The notes: generated from the sequence alone by a model not told the origin. Positions 38,847 through 48,702 are shown, counted from the stretch's first letter. The stretch is 64,000 bases of DNA from Trichomonas vaginalis G3 (GCF_026262505.1 NC_067208.1:2356001-2420000); one strand, 5' to 3'. Made by a program: numbers and translations.

Positions 38847-39326
38847 TCACGTCTGTCTCCAACTTGACTGTCTTTCTTCTTCGTCCATAATGATACCATT
38901 ACTTCCACCAGTCAATGGGTCAAATGGTCGTTCATAAGGGTTTCCATACATTCCATAAGGTCCGTATGGATAAACCGCTGGTGGAGAAGAAACATTTTCT
39001 TTAGTTCCATCGACTCTATTTAAATGCATTGTTTCACCTTTCATCTGGTCATTAAAGTCTTTTGCGTGTTTTGCAAACTCATCGTCCTTTCCTAAAGCAT
39101 TTTCTGACTCAGTCGCAACCAAATTGGATGCTTTATTTATGAGCCCTATTTTATTTAATCTTAACTTCTTTGCAACCCAGCCTCCAATCTTTCCTTTATT
39201 TGCATCTAATGTCTTCGAAACCCTTCCTCCACTCATTTTATTTACTGCGTCATAAGCTCCAAGTGCTTTTGCTCCAAATGCTAATGCTTTTGTTCCCATT
39301 GCGCCTAAAGCTGCCCAAGCTACCAT
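38847..39326 (-). CDS. Gly/Ala-rich start, Tyr/Pro tail virion-type protein (159 aa)
   Basis: The first 30 residues are a hydrophobic Gly/Ala segment (A-L-G-A-M-G-T-K-A-L-A-F-G), then a basic helical part and a Pro/Tyr/Gly-rich segment (YPYGPYGMYGNPY) before an acidic end. The amphipathic start and size match the small pVI/pX-like class proposed at 16,934 and 62,687. It lies just inside the left repeat. Membrane activity or DNA condensation would fit, but this is analogy. Confidence 0.55.
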   Translation of the reverse strand: MVAWAALGAMGTKALAFGAKALGAYDAVNKMSGGRVSKTLDANKGKIGGWVAKKLRLNKIGLINKASNLVATESENALGKDDEFAKHAKDFNDQMKGETMHLNRVDGTKENVSSPPAVYPYGPYGMYGNPYERPFDPLTGGSNGIIMDEEERQSSWRQT

Positions 39327-39416
39327 TTACACCATATTAAAATCATCTCTCTTCAATATTATCTCATAAAAGTTCTCGTTACTGGAGAAAGTCAATGAAA
39401 CATAAGCGTTCTCACG

Positions 39417-39441
39417 GGCTTCGCCCTCACCGCTTTGCGGT
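39417..39441. terminator. Tandem GC hairpins
   Basis: GGGC-TTC-GCCC and ACCGC-TTT-GCGGT follow each other in very AT-rich DNA between two minus-strand genes, on the 3' side of the gene ending at 39,553. Each has a 3-nt loop. The paired arrangement recurs at 42,375 and 57,243. Confidence 0.55.
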
Positions 39442-39552
39442 CTATCTAACTTCTTTCTATATCTCATCTATTCGCTTCAAAATGTCTGAACAATTGCTAA
39501 CATCTTCTACAACAGTTATTTCATCATGAATGACCTTCAAGAACAAGCTCAT

Positions 39553-40429
39553 TTAATATGCAATTAAAATCATCTCAATAATGAGTCCATCCTTTCCGTC
39601 TTTGGGTAGCACAACATCTTTCATTGAAGAAGGTTCGACAAGTCTTATGTTAAACTTACTGACAAAGTTTGTTATACTATAATGCTTCGGTGGCGAATAC
39701 ATGTAGTTTGAAAGACATAATATAGATTCTTCAGCAAATTCACTTATACTGGATTTTATAACAATGTTCTCACGAGACCAAACGCCACCAATTGACAATC
39801 TTGTAAGCAATCCTGCTGAGCCTTCTACTGTAAATGTCGATGGTAACATTCCACGAAGGTCATCTATTGACATCTTTGAGTCACTGAATTTAAATATTTT
39901 CTTAAAGCAATCGTCATTATCTAACCATGCAATAGCTTTGAAGTTTTCATTCGAATATACATCTGCTTCATTAAATGTAAAACCTGACTTCTTTGCAGAG
40001 AGACTTTAAAATCTATTGCATTTGTTTCAAAATTATATGCTATGGTAACTTCTGAAGGTAATGGGTGTCCTTCTGCATCAGTTGTTCTTCATACCGTTTG
40101 AAGCTTTGTGTTAAAAACTTTCATGTCATCTCCTGTATCTAAGTTCACATACACAGCAACAGGAAACTATCTTGCTTCTTTGTTTCATCATTATATCTCA
40201 AAACATTAAAGTTCTTCAATAATATTGTTCTTCCTGCTGGAATACTTCGAACCTGTCTGATTTCAATAGCTTTCTCACCTCCTACATACTCTACCCAGTG
40301 TCTTGGATATTCATAAGTATACTGACTTTCTTGAATTTTGGTAGGTTTCATCATAACATGTTCATAGTATATCTTTATACTCTTGTCAGTTAGACTCGGT
40401 GCTATGTTCTGAATATTTCTGACTTGCAT
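39553..40429 (-). pseudogene. Second copy of the FP-x-x-W structural protein gene, broken
   Basis: The beginning (a Y-P-R-H-W-V-E-Y-V-G-G-E-K-A-I-E-I segment) and end (L-P-K-D-G-K-D-G-L-I-I-E) resemble the whole gene at 55,900-56,757 (F-P-T-D-W-I-V-N-I; L-P-P-D-H-K-D-C-L-Y-I-E). It is therefore a paralogue of the structural family seen in all three elements. About two or three breaks are apparent. It is divergent from the packaging ATPase with 16 bp between starts. Confidence 0.7.
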
Positions 40430-40445
40430 TTTTAATGGAGATAAA

Positions 40446-41331
40446 ATGAAGCATTTAATACATGACGTAGATGAAGACATGAATGAAACTACAGACAAAC
40501 TTAACTCTTCTCTCATTCTTCCTTTCAGTAAGGACTATGAGTTCTGTTCAAATGGTTTTATTTCTATTGTGGAAAGATGGGGTCAGGAAAGACATTCAAC
40601 CTCATTCGTCATATACTCATAACAGAACGTTTAGGAAATGACTCATATTATGACCAAATCATTATATCAGCAACTTCAGACTCTATGGATTCAACAGCGA
40701 AAACATTCATGAGTAAAGTTCAAGCATCTGTCGTTAAAGTTCCAGATAGCGAACTCATTGAATTTCTTCAACGTTACATTCGACGTAAGAGAAAATATTA
40801 TGCTATTGTAGAGTTCATACAGTCAGGAATGCAAAAGACTTCAGAAGAGATGGAAAGAATTATTGACAAACACCACTTACGTCAGTACTCAGGAGTTTAC
40901 GATATGAAACGACTGACAAACTACATTCTATCAAAACTTTCAAAAACCCCTTCAAAAAGTATCCTTCAAACACTCTGCTCGTTTGTGACGACTTCGCCGG
41001 AAAAGGTTTAGTGTCAAAGCCTGACTCACCATTAGCTAACATCATAACTAAAGTCAGACATTACCATTTAACTGTAGCAATACTTATGCAAACATGGCGT
41101 TTCCTTGCTTTAAACATAAAACGTCTCATAACTGACTTCGTTATCTTTCAAGGTTTCTCACGTTATGATATTGAACTCATTTGGAAACAGTCAGGTATAA
41201 CATTACCTTTTGAAGAAATTTGGGAAGCATATAAGTCTCTCATCTCTCCTCGTTCATACCTTGAGATTCATATCATGACTAATACCATTAAAGTCAAAAA
41301 TATTCCATGGGAACGACCAACATTGTTTTAA
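40446..41331 (+). pseudogene. Packaging ATPase gene (A32/FtsK-HerA type), Polinton 2, broken
   Basis: Recognisable parts match the whole ATPase at 8,043-8,918: a G-S-G-K-T Walker A, an I-I-I-S-A-T-S segment, and the C-terminal I-T-D-F-V-I-F-Q-G-F-S. Walker B-like residues are also visible. About two breaks are apparent. As packaging is essential, this copy of Polinton 2 could not complete a virion cycle on its own; related copies elsewhere might supply the protein. Confidence 0.8.
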
Positions 41332-41729
41332 ATCTTATGCTTTAATTGACTGATGGTAAACAAATTCCATGCATCTCTGTCGCCATTTCTGTTAATATTT
41401 TTGCTGTCATTCATATCATCCACTTCCCCATCCGTTAGCTTTTGAGGATATGGGTTAGAATAGCTGTTCTTAAATGAAGGCTTTTCACCTTTGAGAGCAT
41501 AAACTCTATAACTTTCTGCATACTTTATGTTTGAACCTCCTGAGCCATCATTGACATAAATTTTTATAGGCTTCCACCCTTTGTTCATATTCCTGCTTCT
41601 TCCCTTTGCTCTTTTGTTCAGTAGTTCTACATCTTTATACACAGCTCCTGTCTCAGTGAATTCAACAATATTTTCATTCGTTAGCTTTACATTCAAACCC
41701 TTGTCGAGTATATTGTTCATTTCATACAT
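41328..41729 (-). CDS. Small hypothetical Polinton protein (133 aa)
   Basis: The ATG at 41,729 is chosen because the longer frame would run through the divergent gene at 41,755. The protein is basic with Gly/Ser (N-D-G-S-G-G-S-N) and aromatic residues and ends in a charged region. It overlaps the ATPase end by 4 bp and occupies the same place as the 139-aa gene of Polinton 1 (3,743-4,162). The family is unknown. Confidence 0.55.
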   Translation of the reverse strand: MYEMNNILDKGLNVKLTNENIVEFTETGAVYKDVELLNKRAKGRSRNMNKGWKPIKIYVNDGSGGSNIKYAESYRVYALKGEKPSFKNSYSNPYPQKLTDGEVDDMNDSKNINRNGDRDAWNLFTISQLKHKI

Positions 41730-41754
41730 ATAAAAGGTTTTTATTCTATATGAA

Positions 41755-42369
41755 ATGAGAAGCAAATCCATCTTAGCTGGTGCCGTTAATGTTCCAATTG
41801 AACCAACATCAAATGTTGACTCACGAACGACAAACAATATTGTCATAAAGAACTATAGTTCAGAGTGTTTGAAAGAACCAGAACCAGAACTGAAATCCGT
41901 GAATTTAAACTCAGCTTCAAACGCTAACGCTACATCAGATGTTAAGTTAGAGTATCCACCACTGGACCAAATTCTTTCAAGAGAAGCCAACGACAACCCT
42001 TACATAAATGTTCAAACAAATCCTTCAGATAACGTAGACCATTACCTTCTTCAGTTATACCAAACAATTTTACTCAAAGACGATAAGAAGCTTTTGATAA
42101 ATCTTATAAGTAAGAACCAAATAATTCTAACAAAGGAGGACCTTGAAAATGTTATATCACGAATAACAGGAAAGCAATGTGTCATTGACTATCTCGACCC
42201 TGAAATCGAATGCTGTGGTCAAACTCCAATATTCATGAAAATAGGTAACATCCGCATCATTGAAACACCAGGAACTACAGGAGTTGAGTTTAAGTATAAA
42301 TATTCGAACGAGTATACAAAACTTTCAACAGAATATAAACTTTGCTTGAAATATGTTTTAGTAAATTAA
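41755..42369 (+). CDS. Conserved Polinton protein with CCG motif (204 aa)
   Basis: The ATG follows GGTTTTTATTCTATATGAA, the shared promoter box. The C-terminal part holds L-D-P-E-I-E-C-C-G and a following strand-rich tail matching the Polinton 1 protein at 4,181-4,762. The N-terminal part is disordered and Asn/Ser/Glu-rich. Presence in two diverged families next to capsid genes suggests a virion or assembly role, but none is known to me. Twin hairpins follow the stop. Confidence 0.7.
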   Translation: MRSKSILAGAVNVPIEPTSNVDSRTTNNIVIKNYSSECLKEPEPELKSVNLNSASNANATSDVKLEYPPLDQILSREANDNPYINVQTNPSDNVDHYLLQLYQTILLKDDKKLLINLISKNQIILTKEDLENVISRITGKQCVIDYLDPEIECCGQTPIFMKIGNIRIIETPGTTGVEFKYKYSNEYTKLSTEYKLCLKYVLVN

Positions 42370-42374
42370 AGCAG

Positions 42375-42411
42375 TCAGGAGGGCTCTTTGAGCCCATCTT
42401 GGCGCTTTGCG
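42375..42411. terminator. Tandem GC hairpins between convergent genes
   Basis: GGGCTC-TTT-GAGCCC and GGCGC-TTT-GCGCC stand side by side, followed by A/T runs, between the stop at 42,369 and the convergent gene at 42,430. A 3'-end function for both genes is plausible. Confidence 0.6.
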
Positions 42412-42429
42412 CCGTCAGTCAAAAAAATT

Positions 42430-42672
42430 TCAAGTTAGCAATTTGTAATATCTATCCAAAACTTCTTCAACAGTATCGAACTCATCTTCATAATGCAAAC
42501 CTAATCTTATTGACTTGGTGCAGTTTTCACTAACACAATATTTTTCTGTTCTCTTGACTGACATAACTAATTCATTTGTTTCATCAAACAGCAACAACCA
42601 AAGTTCATGACCTAATACATAACATTCATACTTTATATTTTTAGCTCTGAGTTCTCTTGTAAGCTGTTGCAT
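42430..42672 (-). CDS. Small conserved Polinton protein (80 aa)
   Basis: Order of elements (helix, strand hairpin with L-W-L-L-L-F-D-E, C-terminal helix) and size match the Polinton 1 protein at 4,769-4,999. It lies next to the CCG-motif gene as in Polinton 1, but convergent rather than in tandem. It overlaps the minor capsid gene start-to-end by about 40 bp. Function unknown. Confidence 0.6.
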   Translation of the reverse strand: MQQLTRELRAKNIKYECYVLGHELWLLLFDETNELVMSVKRTEKYCVSENCTKSIRLGLHYEDEFDTVEEVLDRYYKLLT

Positions 42673-43313
42673 TTAATATTTTCTAAAAAGTCAACTTCAA
42701 CAGTCATTCGCACTGGTGCCTTCAGTTCTACAGGCTCTCCTTGAAAGTCAACAAGTCTGAATTGCATGTCTTTCAAATTATGAGGACTAATGCGAACCCA
42801 TTTACCTAAATGAGTTGCTATGACAGGAACGTTTGGAATGAACATTGAATTGACTGCATAACAGAAAGACTTATATTCTACTGAACCTTTACTATTAACT
42901 CCTGAAATGCCTGTGACATTAGCTATTTTAGACTCAATGTATAAACAATTACCATAACATACGTATGGAACAGATTTCATCTCAATCGTTTTGTCAACAC
43001 TTTTCAAAGGAAATGTCATATGGTATGCACCCAAAAGAAGTTGTACTCTATGACTCATTCTTGGTATCTTAAACTCTTTCGCATAACTGAACTTCAAAAC
43101 TCCTGCAATAAGTTTAACATTCATTAAGTTTTCTCCGTTATCCTTGTTTATTGTAGTACTTATGAGAGCATTTAACACTCCAGCTAATGTTTCCATCTTA
43201 TATTCTACATTATTGTGAAATCTTATTTCGTGCTTCTTTCCATCTATTTCAATCTCCATGAAATCTGTTTCATCTGTTATAACGAATGAAGCGATAGTAT
43301 TGAAGTCAACCAT
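42633..43313 (-). CDS. Minor capsid (penton-like) protein
   Basis: The C-terminal third holds L-K-D-M-Q-F-R-L-V-D-F-Q-G-E-P-V-E-L, the typical single jelly-roll minor capsid signature (L-V-D-x-x-G-x-P-V-x-L), matching Polinton 1 (5,010-5,818). The rest is strand-rich. It would form pentons at the virion vertices, where the fibre encoded next door could attach. The gene may carry about one break; the main frame of 226 codons reads through. Confidence 0.7.
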   Translation of the reverse strand: MVDFNTIASFVITDETDFMEIEIDGKKHEIRFHNNVEYKMETLAGVLNALISTTINKDNGENLMNVKLIAGVLKFSYAKEFKIPRMSHRVQLLLGAYHMTFPLKSVDKTIEMKSVPYVCYGNCLYIESKIANVTGISGVNSKGSVEYKSFCYAVNSMFIPNVPVIATHLGKWVRISPHNLKDMQFRLVDFQGEPVELKAPVRMTVEVDFLENIKCNSLQENSELKI

Positions 43314-43426
43314 TCTGAATGCAAGCGCTTCATTCTGTAGACCTAAGTTTGTTTATAGCTTTACTGTCTCGTATTCGTTTGGGTCTGTACTTTGCAAATA
43401 GAACAACATTTTATTCTCATTAAAAT

Positions 43427-46378
43427 ATGAGTATAGCTGCATATGCGTATGAAGCTGACAGAGCTAAACGTTTATATTTTGGTCAATACTCTCTCACACT
43501 TACTGACAAATATATTGTTATCAGTGATGGAAATACCGAGAAATACATAACATGGAAGGACTATGAAAAGTTTGACCCTATTTTAACTCCATGCACTATG
43601 CCATTCATTGTAAATGGTGAAGTTGTCATGAAGAACGACACAACAGTATATAAGTCTGTTCATGAAGCGTTAGAATATATGTTGAATCATAACCCAAAAA
43701 GATTCGATCCAAGCACTACACCATGTGCAATGCCTTTTATTAAGGACGGTGAAATCGTAAGAGTTCCGGATTCAACGGTTTACACAGCTGTTCAAAACAG
43801 TTTACAAAACATTTTAGCGAATATCTTTAATTCAGAAACTACAGAAATAAAATTACCATATATAACAGATGCTAAAGAAATTAAATCAAAAACGACAACA
43901 TTATTTACGTCACTTAATGATTTAATGACTTATATCATTAATATTCCTGCACCAACTACAGCATTTGATCCAAACTCGACGGTTTGCAGTGTACCTTTCA
44001 TAAATGACAGTTCAGTAATTACTTTAAGGGATTCGACAGTAAATGAATCATTAAAGGCGTCATTAATGAAAATCATTGATTTTAATTCATTCACGAATAC
44101 ATATAATTCATTCATTAATGTTTCATATGCTTCTAAAGAAGGTGAGCCAAAAACTATTGATAAAGCGGTGTATGAAATAAAAGCATCAACGACGAAATTG
44201 AATTCGTTAACTTTTGACGGTGATAGTTTCGTTAATGACATAACATCGGGGAAAACAATTTTAACGAAAGAATATTTAAAATCTCATGTTAGTGAGTTCG
44301 TTGAAATTGAAAAAGAAGGTGGAATTAAGTTCGATCCACTGAATTTCATTTTCAGCTTAGCGAATGCGGGTGTTAGTTTCGCTGAATGGACAACTATACA
44401 GAGTGAAATAAATGCAATATGGACGTTTTTGGGGTCAAAAGCGGGAATGGGTGAGCTTGTAAATGCTGCAAGAACATTAGGTGAAACAGGAAATTTTGTA
44501 GATGGTTTTAAAAGACTTGTTTCAAATGTTTTAACAAACACAAAGAAATTATTTAGATATACCGTACATAACGGACGGATTTTCGAACAGATAGCAACAA
44601 ACCCTCCGGTTATGGCTGCGTTGATGATGGTTAGAGATATAAAACCACGTAACGACGGGAACGAAGAACATGAACAACAGGATACTGGTCGGGTTATTCG
44701 AGACATTAAAAACGTGTATCCTGAAGTTATTGATTTATTTAGAGGAGTTAATGATTCAATTTCAAAACATTCTATAACCCTCGATGAAGAGAATAAATTA
44801 ACAGATTATATATTCGTCATTATTGCAGAATTAATGAAGAGAATAAATGAAAAAGGAATTGGTGATATCATTAATGTCAGCGATGTAATGATGAAAAGAA
44901 ATTTTGACTCATTATTTACAAAACCGAAAACAGAATATAGTCTTTATGACGTAATTACCGAATTAATGAAAAAGATTAATGATAATAAGAGTTCTGGCGG
45001 AAGAGTTGAATTAGAAGTGAATGATGTTAATGAGAAATTAGCCGAAAAAGCAAACAAAAATGAACTTTTAGCTCTGAGTGATAAAGTCAAGAACCACGTT
45101 CATTATATAACTTCAGACGAACAGATTATAACGGACTACCATGGATATTTAACACGAAGTGATGAAGCGAAGACAAAAAATGTTAATGAAAGAAGATATA
45201 AATACATTCGTGCTAAAGGTTATGACATAAGCTGTACTGTACAGTATGATGTAGCTAAAGCACCAGAAGCATTTGGTTATACCGGTGAAATTTATGCCTC
45301 TACTTTCAATGTTAACGGTGTATTAGTTGAACCAAGATTTACTTTGAGAGTTAAGTCAAAAATAACGTTTGAAGATGCTATTAAAAGTAAAGCTGACAAA
45401 GTTGAACTCGAAGCAATGAACAAAGTTTTGAAATCTCATAAACACAACATCTCCGATATAAATGAACTTCAAGCTACATTAGACAGTAAAGCTGACAAGA
45501 ACCATACAAACGAATCCTTCACTACTGTTAGAGCAGACGATGTAATATTGAACTATACTCTCGGTTCAAGTGCACCTTTAGAGAATCCGAGTACAAGCGT
45601 AAAAGATACACTAAACTCCTTAAATAACAAATGTATGAATATCGAAGGTCATGTCAGAAACTTTGAAACACATGAACTACCAGCAATGTTAGATAAAAAA
45701 GCAGATAAAGAACATACACATAAATCCTTCACTACTGTTAGAGCAGACGACATAATATTGAACTTTGACCTTGGTTCAAGTGCACCATTAGAAAATCCAA
45801 GTACAAGCGTAAAAGATACTCTTAACAATTTAGATAAGAGTTGCAGGAATATCGAAGATCATGCCAGAAACTTTGAAGCATATGAACTACCAGCAATGTT
45901 AGATAAGAAAGCAGACAAAACAGAGCTTCAAACATTAAAGACAGAAATACTTCAAACATTATATCCTATAGGTTCTATTTATACGTCAATGAACTCAACA
46001 AATCCAGCAACAGTTCTGGGTTTCGGTACGTGGGAACAGATTGTAGATAAATTCTTATACTGTGCTAGATATTCAAAGCAAACAGGAGGTTCGAAGAAAA
46101 TTACTGAAGCAAACCTTCCACCGCACACTCATACAGGAACTACAAACTTTTCTGGCGACCATAGCCACTCATTAAGAGACCACCCATTATACAACTCAGA
46201 GTATGAAGCTGGCAATGACGTTTTATCTCCATCTTATAACAATGCAGCAAAAAAGACTTTTCGACCAACTGAACCAGGAGGAAATCATTCACACACTTTC
46301 ACAACAAATCCAACAGGCTCGGGTGCAGATTATATGCCACCATTTGTGACTGTATTCGCATGGTATAGAGTTCAATGA
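43427..46378 (+). CDS. Long fibre protein with phage tail-collar-like tip (983 aa)
   Basis: The N-terminal 230 residues hold four related units with F-D-P-x-x-T-x-C-x-M-P-F-I and x-D-x-T-V-Y. A helical part follows, then K-A-D-K coiled-coil units and an approximately 85-residue tandem repeat (S-F-T-T-V-R-A-D-D). The C-terminal 150 residues form the same collar-like tip as the Polinton 1 fibre (Y-P-I-G-S-I-Y, G-F-G-T-W, H-x-H, M-P-P-F-V-T-V-F-A-W-Y-R). It is more than twice as long as that fibre. It likely trimerises at vertices and binds the host. The ATG follows TTTTATTCTCATTAAAAT. Confidence 0.85.
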   Translation: MSIAAYAYEADRAKRLYFGQYSLTLTDKYIVISDGNTEKYITWKDYEKFDPILTPCTMPFIVNGEVVMKNDTTVYKSVHEALEYMLNHNPKRFDPSTTPCAMPFIKDGEIVRVPDSTVYTAVQNSLQNILANIFNSETTEIKLPYITDAKEIKSKTTTLFTSLNDLMTYIINIPAPTTAFDPNSTVCSVPFINDSSVITLRDSTVNESLKASLMKIIDFNSFTNTYNSFINVSYASKEGEPKTIDKAVYEIKASTTKLNSLTFDGDSFVNDITSGKTILTKEYLKSHVSEFVEIEKEGGIKFDPLNFIFSLANAGVSFAEWTTIQSEINAIWTFLGSKAGMGELVNAARTLGETGNFVDGFKRLVSNVLTNTKKLFRYTVHNGRIFEQIATNPPVMAALMMVRDIKPRNDGNEEHEQQDTGRVIRDIKNVYPEVIDLFRGVNDSISKHSITLDEENKLTDYIFVIIAELMKRINEKGIGDIINVSDVMMKRNFDSLFTKPKTEYSLYDVITELMKKINDNKSSGGRVELEVNDVNEKLAEKANKNELLALSDKVKNHVHYITSDEQIITDYHGYLTRSDEAKTKNVNERRYKYIRAKGYDISCTVQYDVAKAPEAFGYTGEIYASTFNVNGVLVEPRFTLRVKSKITFEDAIKSKADKVELEAMNKVLKSHKHNISDINELQATLDSKADKNHTNESFTTVRADDVILNYTLGSSAPLENPSTSVKDTLNSLNNKCMNIEGHVRNFETHELPAMLDKKADKEHTHKSFTTVRADDIILNFDLGSSAPLENPSTSVKDTLNNLDKSCRNIEDHARNFEAYELPAMLDKKADKTELQTLKTEILQTLYPIGSIYTSMNSTNPATVLGFGTWEQIVDKFLYCARYSKQTGGSKKITEANLPPHTHTGTTNFSGDHSHSLRDHPLYNSEYEAGNDVLSPSYNNAAKKTFRPTEPGGNHSHTFTTNPTGSGADYMPPFVTVFAWYRVQ

Positions 46379-46418
46379 ACGCGCTTGAGCCTAGAATAAA
46401 ATCTTTAACTTTACATAA

Positions 46419-47504
46419 ATGAGCTTGAAAGAAGTATTCGAACAACATCCATGGAGGTCATTTAAGAAGTTCAATGAAGCTGCAAAGAGTTGGGGATTTA
46501 CTAACAGAGCTGAAGTTAAAAAGTTCTTTGACAAAAATGTTGTACATCAAACAAAAATAAACCCTTACGACTACTTTTTACCAATTTACTCCAACACTCC
46601 CGACGCATACCAATTTGACACTCTCATTCAAAGCAGAAAAGGAGGACATAAACCATTCCTCATCTTCATTAATGTTAACACTCGTAAAGCATATGCATAT
46701 CCAATAAGGAATAAAGGAACTCGTGAAGTGTTAAGAGTTTTACAAAAGTTTGTAGCAGAACATAGCCCAAGTACTTTAACATCAGACCAAGACAGTGCAT
46801 ACCTCAGCAATGAAATCACAGATTTTCTCATTAAGCATAACATAACTCACTACACTACTGAAGACCATAACCATAACATACTCGGCATCATTAACCGCTT
46901 CATAAGAACGCTCAGAGATTTAAACCAAGAGCGAGACTTTACCGAAGAAACAATGAAACATTTTCTCGAAGTATATAATTCCTCAACAAATTCTACAACA
47001 GGACATACACCAAATTCAATGACACAACAACAAGAAGAAAAGTATATACAAAAGAAACGAAGCCAAACACAAAATATCAGAAATTCAACACAATTTACCC
47101 TCATTCCTGGTACAAAAGTTCGTGTAGTTCTTGACGACAAACCGTTGACAAAGAAACGTTTAAGGTTAAGTCGAAATTATTATATCGTAGACTCTACGCA
47201 AGGTAATGGATATCTTATAAAAGCTGCTGACGACTCTATTGCGTTTTACCCTCGACATAAATTAGTCGAAAGTAGTAATGGCAAACTTGCTGAAACCATT
47301 GACGAAGCAAAGCGAGGAGTGGTTATTGAAATACTTGGCTATAACATAAACGATGACACTTATAAAGTAAGATATGAAGGAGGCGTTGAAGATGTTATAC
47401 CATCTAAGAACTTGAGAGAGTCGAAGCCAACACATCTGGGACCATTAGAGCGGGAGTACTGGAAAGATAAAAATAAGCCAGAAAGAATAAGAAAATTCTT
47501 CTAA
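46419..47504 (+). CDS. rve-family integrase with chromodomain-like C-terminus (361 aa)
   Basis: The core shows the first Asp in A-Y-Q-F-D-T-L, the second in L-T-S-D-Q-D-S-A-Y, and the third-motif helix around N-H-N-I-L-G-I-I-N-R-F. After a basic region, the last 70 residues (V-I-E-I-L-G-Y, Y-K-V-R-Y-E-G-G, W-K-D) resemble a chromo-type domain that targets chromatin. It would cut and join the element ends, leaving the short target duplication seen. The Polinton 1 copy at 17,345 is broken. Confidence 0.85.
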   Translation: MSLKEVFEQHPWRSFKKFNEAAKSWGFTNRAEVKKFFDKNVVHQTKINPYDYFLPIYSNTPDAYQFDTLIQSRKGGHKPFLIFINVNTRKAYAYPIRNKGTREVLRVLQKFVAEHSPSTLTSDQDSAYLSNEITDFLIKHNITHYTTEDHNHNILGIINRFIRTLRDLNQERDFTEETMKHFLEVYNSSTNSTTGHTPNSMTQQQEEKYIQKKRSQTQNIRNSTQFTLIPGTKVRVVLDDKPLTKKRLRLSRNYYIVDSTQGNGYLIKAADDSIAFYPRHKLVESSNGKLAETIDEAKRGVVIEILGYNINDDTYKVRYEGGVEDVIPSKNLRESKPTHLGPLEREYWKDKNKPERIRKFF

Positions 47505-47730
47505 ACTTTTTCATTAGATGTAAATCAGACATGAATGAGAACAGTCATGATATCATTAATGGTACCATTTATTTTAACATAAACTTTATTTATGTTAGAA
47601 TGTTAGATCTAACACGTTTTCTAACCACTTTTCTAACCTCATTTCTACCCTCATGAATTTCCTTAAGACAGAAAAAATAACGTTAGTTTTATTTTTTTTC
47701 TAACTTTTTATCTTGTAGGTAAGAACAGAA

Positions 47731-48399
47731 ATGTCAGTCGAAGCAAAAACATTCACGAACAAATCTAATGGTGAAACATTCACAAAAGGCACTTATAATG
47801 GTATTGAAGTCTTACGTAGAGACAAGGATGGTTATATAAATGCAACAAAGATGGCAAGAGAAGCAGGAAAGTTAAACCATTTAAACAGATTTCTCAATAG
47901 TGTTAAAATGCAGGAAATTCTTGAGTTTTGGATGAACGAATACGGTGGAGCCAAAAGTGGCTCGACCTCAAAACAAGCATTTTATGAGCTTACAAAGGGT
48001 GTTATAAATGAATTCAAAGGTATTTACATACATCCTGACCTCGTTCATTTTGTTGCTGAATGGTGCTCTGTAAAGTATGCATTTTATGTCAAAGATATTA
48101 TGGACTCCATAGACAAAAAAGTTCATGAGAAGTTAGATGAAGAAGAACTCGAAGATATAGTAGAGAATGCTAAACCTTTGTTCGAACAAGAAGTTAGAAA
48201 AATGTGCAAAAAACAATTAGAACATGAACGTGAGATATGTTATGGTTATAGAGATTCTTCATACGAACTAGACCAATGGGAACAAGAAGATTTAAAGAGA
48301 GAATTTAGAGAATATGAACTCGCTAAGATAGCATTAGAAACTGCAGAAAAGAAGTTAAAAGCTTGGGGTCGTTTTGTACAAAATATTGTGAGTAAATGA
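47731..48399 (+). CDS. KilA-N domain protein (222 aa)
   Basis: Residues about 15-125 match KilA-N: N-G-I-E-V-L-R-R-D-K-D-G-Y-I-N-A-T-K-M, F-Y-E-L-T-K-G-V, G-I-Y-I-H-P-D-L-V-H-F-V-A-E-W. This is a DNA-binding domain common in large DNA viruses and phages. The remaining part is helical and highly charged. It may regulate element genes. Directly before the ATG stands GTAGGTAAGAACAGAA, shared with the GIY-YIG gene of Polinton 1. Confidence 0.88.
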   Translation: MSVEAKTFTNKSNGETFTKGTYNGIEVLRRDKDGYINATKMAREAGKLNHLNRFLNSVKMQEILEFWMNEYGGAKSGSTSKQAFYELTKGVINEFKGIYIHPDLVHFVAEWCSVKYAFYVKDIMDSIDKKVHEKLDEEELEDIVENAKPLFEQEVRKMCKKQLEHEREICYGYRDSSYELDQWEQEDLKREFREYELAKIALETAEKKLKAWGRFVQNIVSK

Positions 48400-48470
48400 A
48401 CCATTTATTTTTGTCATAAACGACCAAAAATATATTTTATCGTTAATGTTTTTAGGTTATTCAATAATTA

Positions 48471-48702
48471 ATTATTTTTGAAGAACTGAAGGTGTCACCA
48501 TGTCACCATGTCACCAGGTCATTTAACTTCTCTGAAAAAATGAGACAACATGACATTTTGACAACACAGGAGGATGGCAGTTATGAATTATTTTTGAAGA
48601 ACTGAAGGTGTCACCATGTCACCATGTCACCAGGTCATTTAACTTCTCTGAAAAAATGAGACAACATGACATTTTGACAACACAGGAGGATGGCAGTTAT
48701 GA
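48471..48702 (+). repeat. Tandem pair of 116-bp repeats, left of the primase-helicase
   Basis: Two units (48,471-48,586 and 48,587-48,702) are nearly identical and contain GGTGTCACCATGTCACCATG and a long GC-mixed tail ending GGATGGCAGTTATGA. The same pair recurs inverted at 51,104-51,320 after the gene, so the gene is framed by inverted repeats. Confidence 0.92.
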
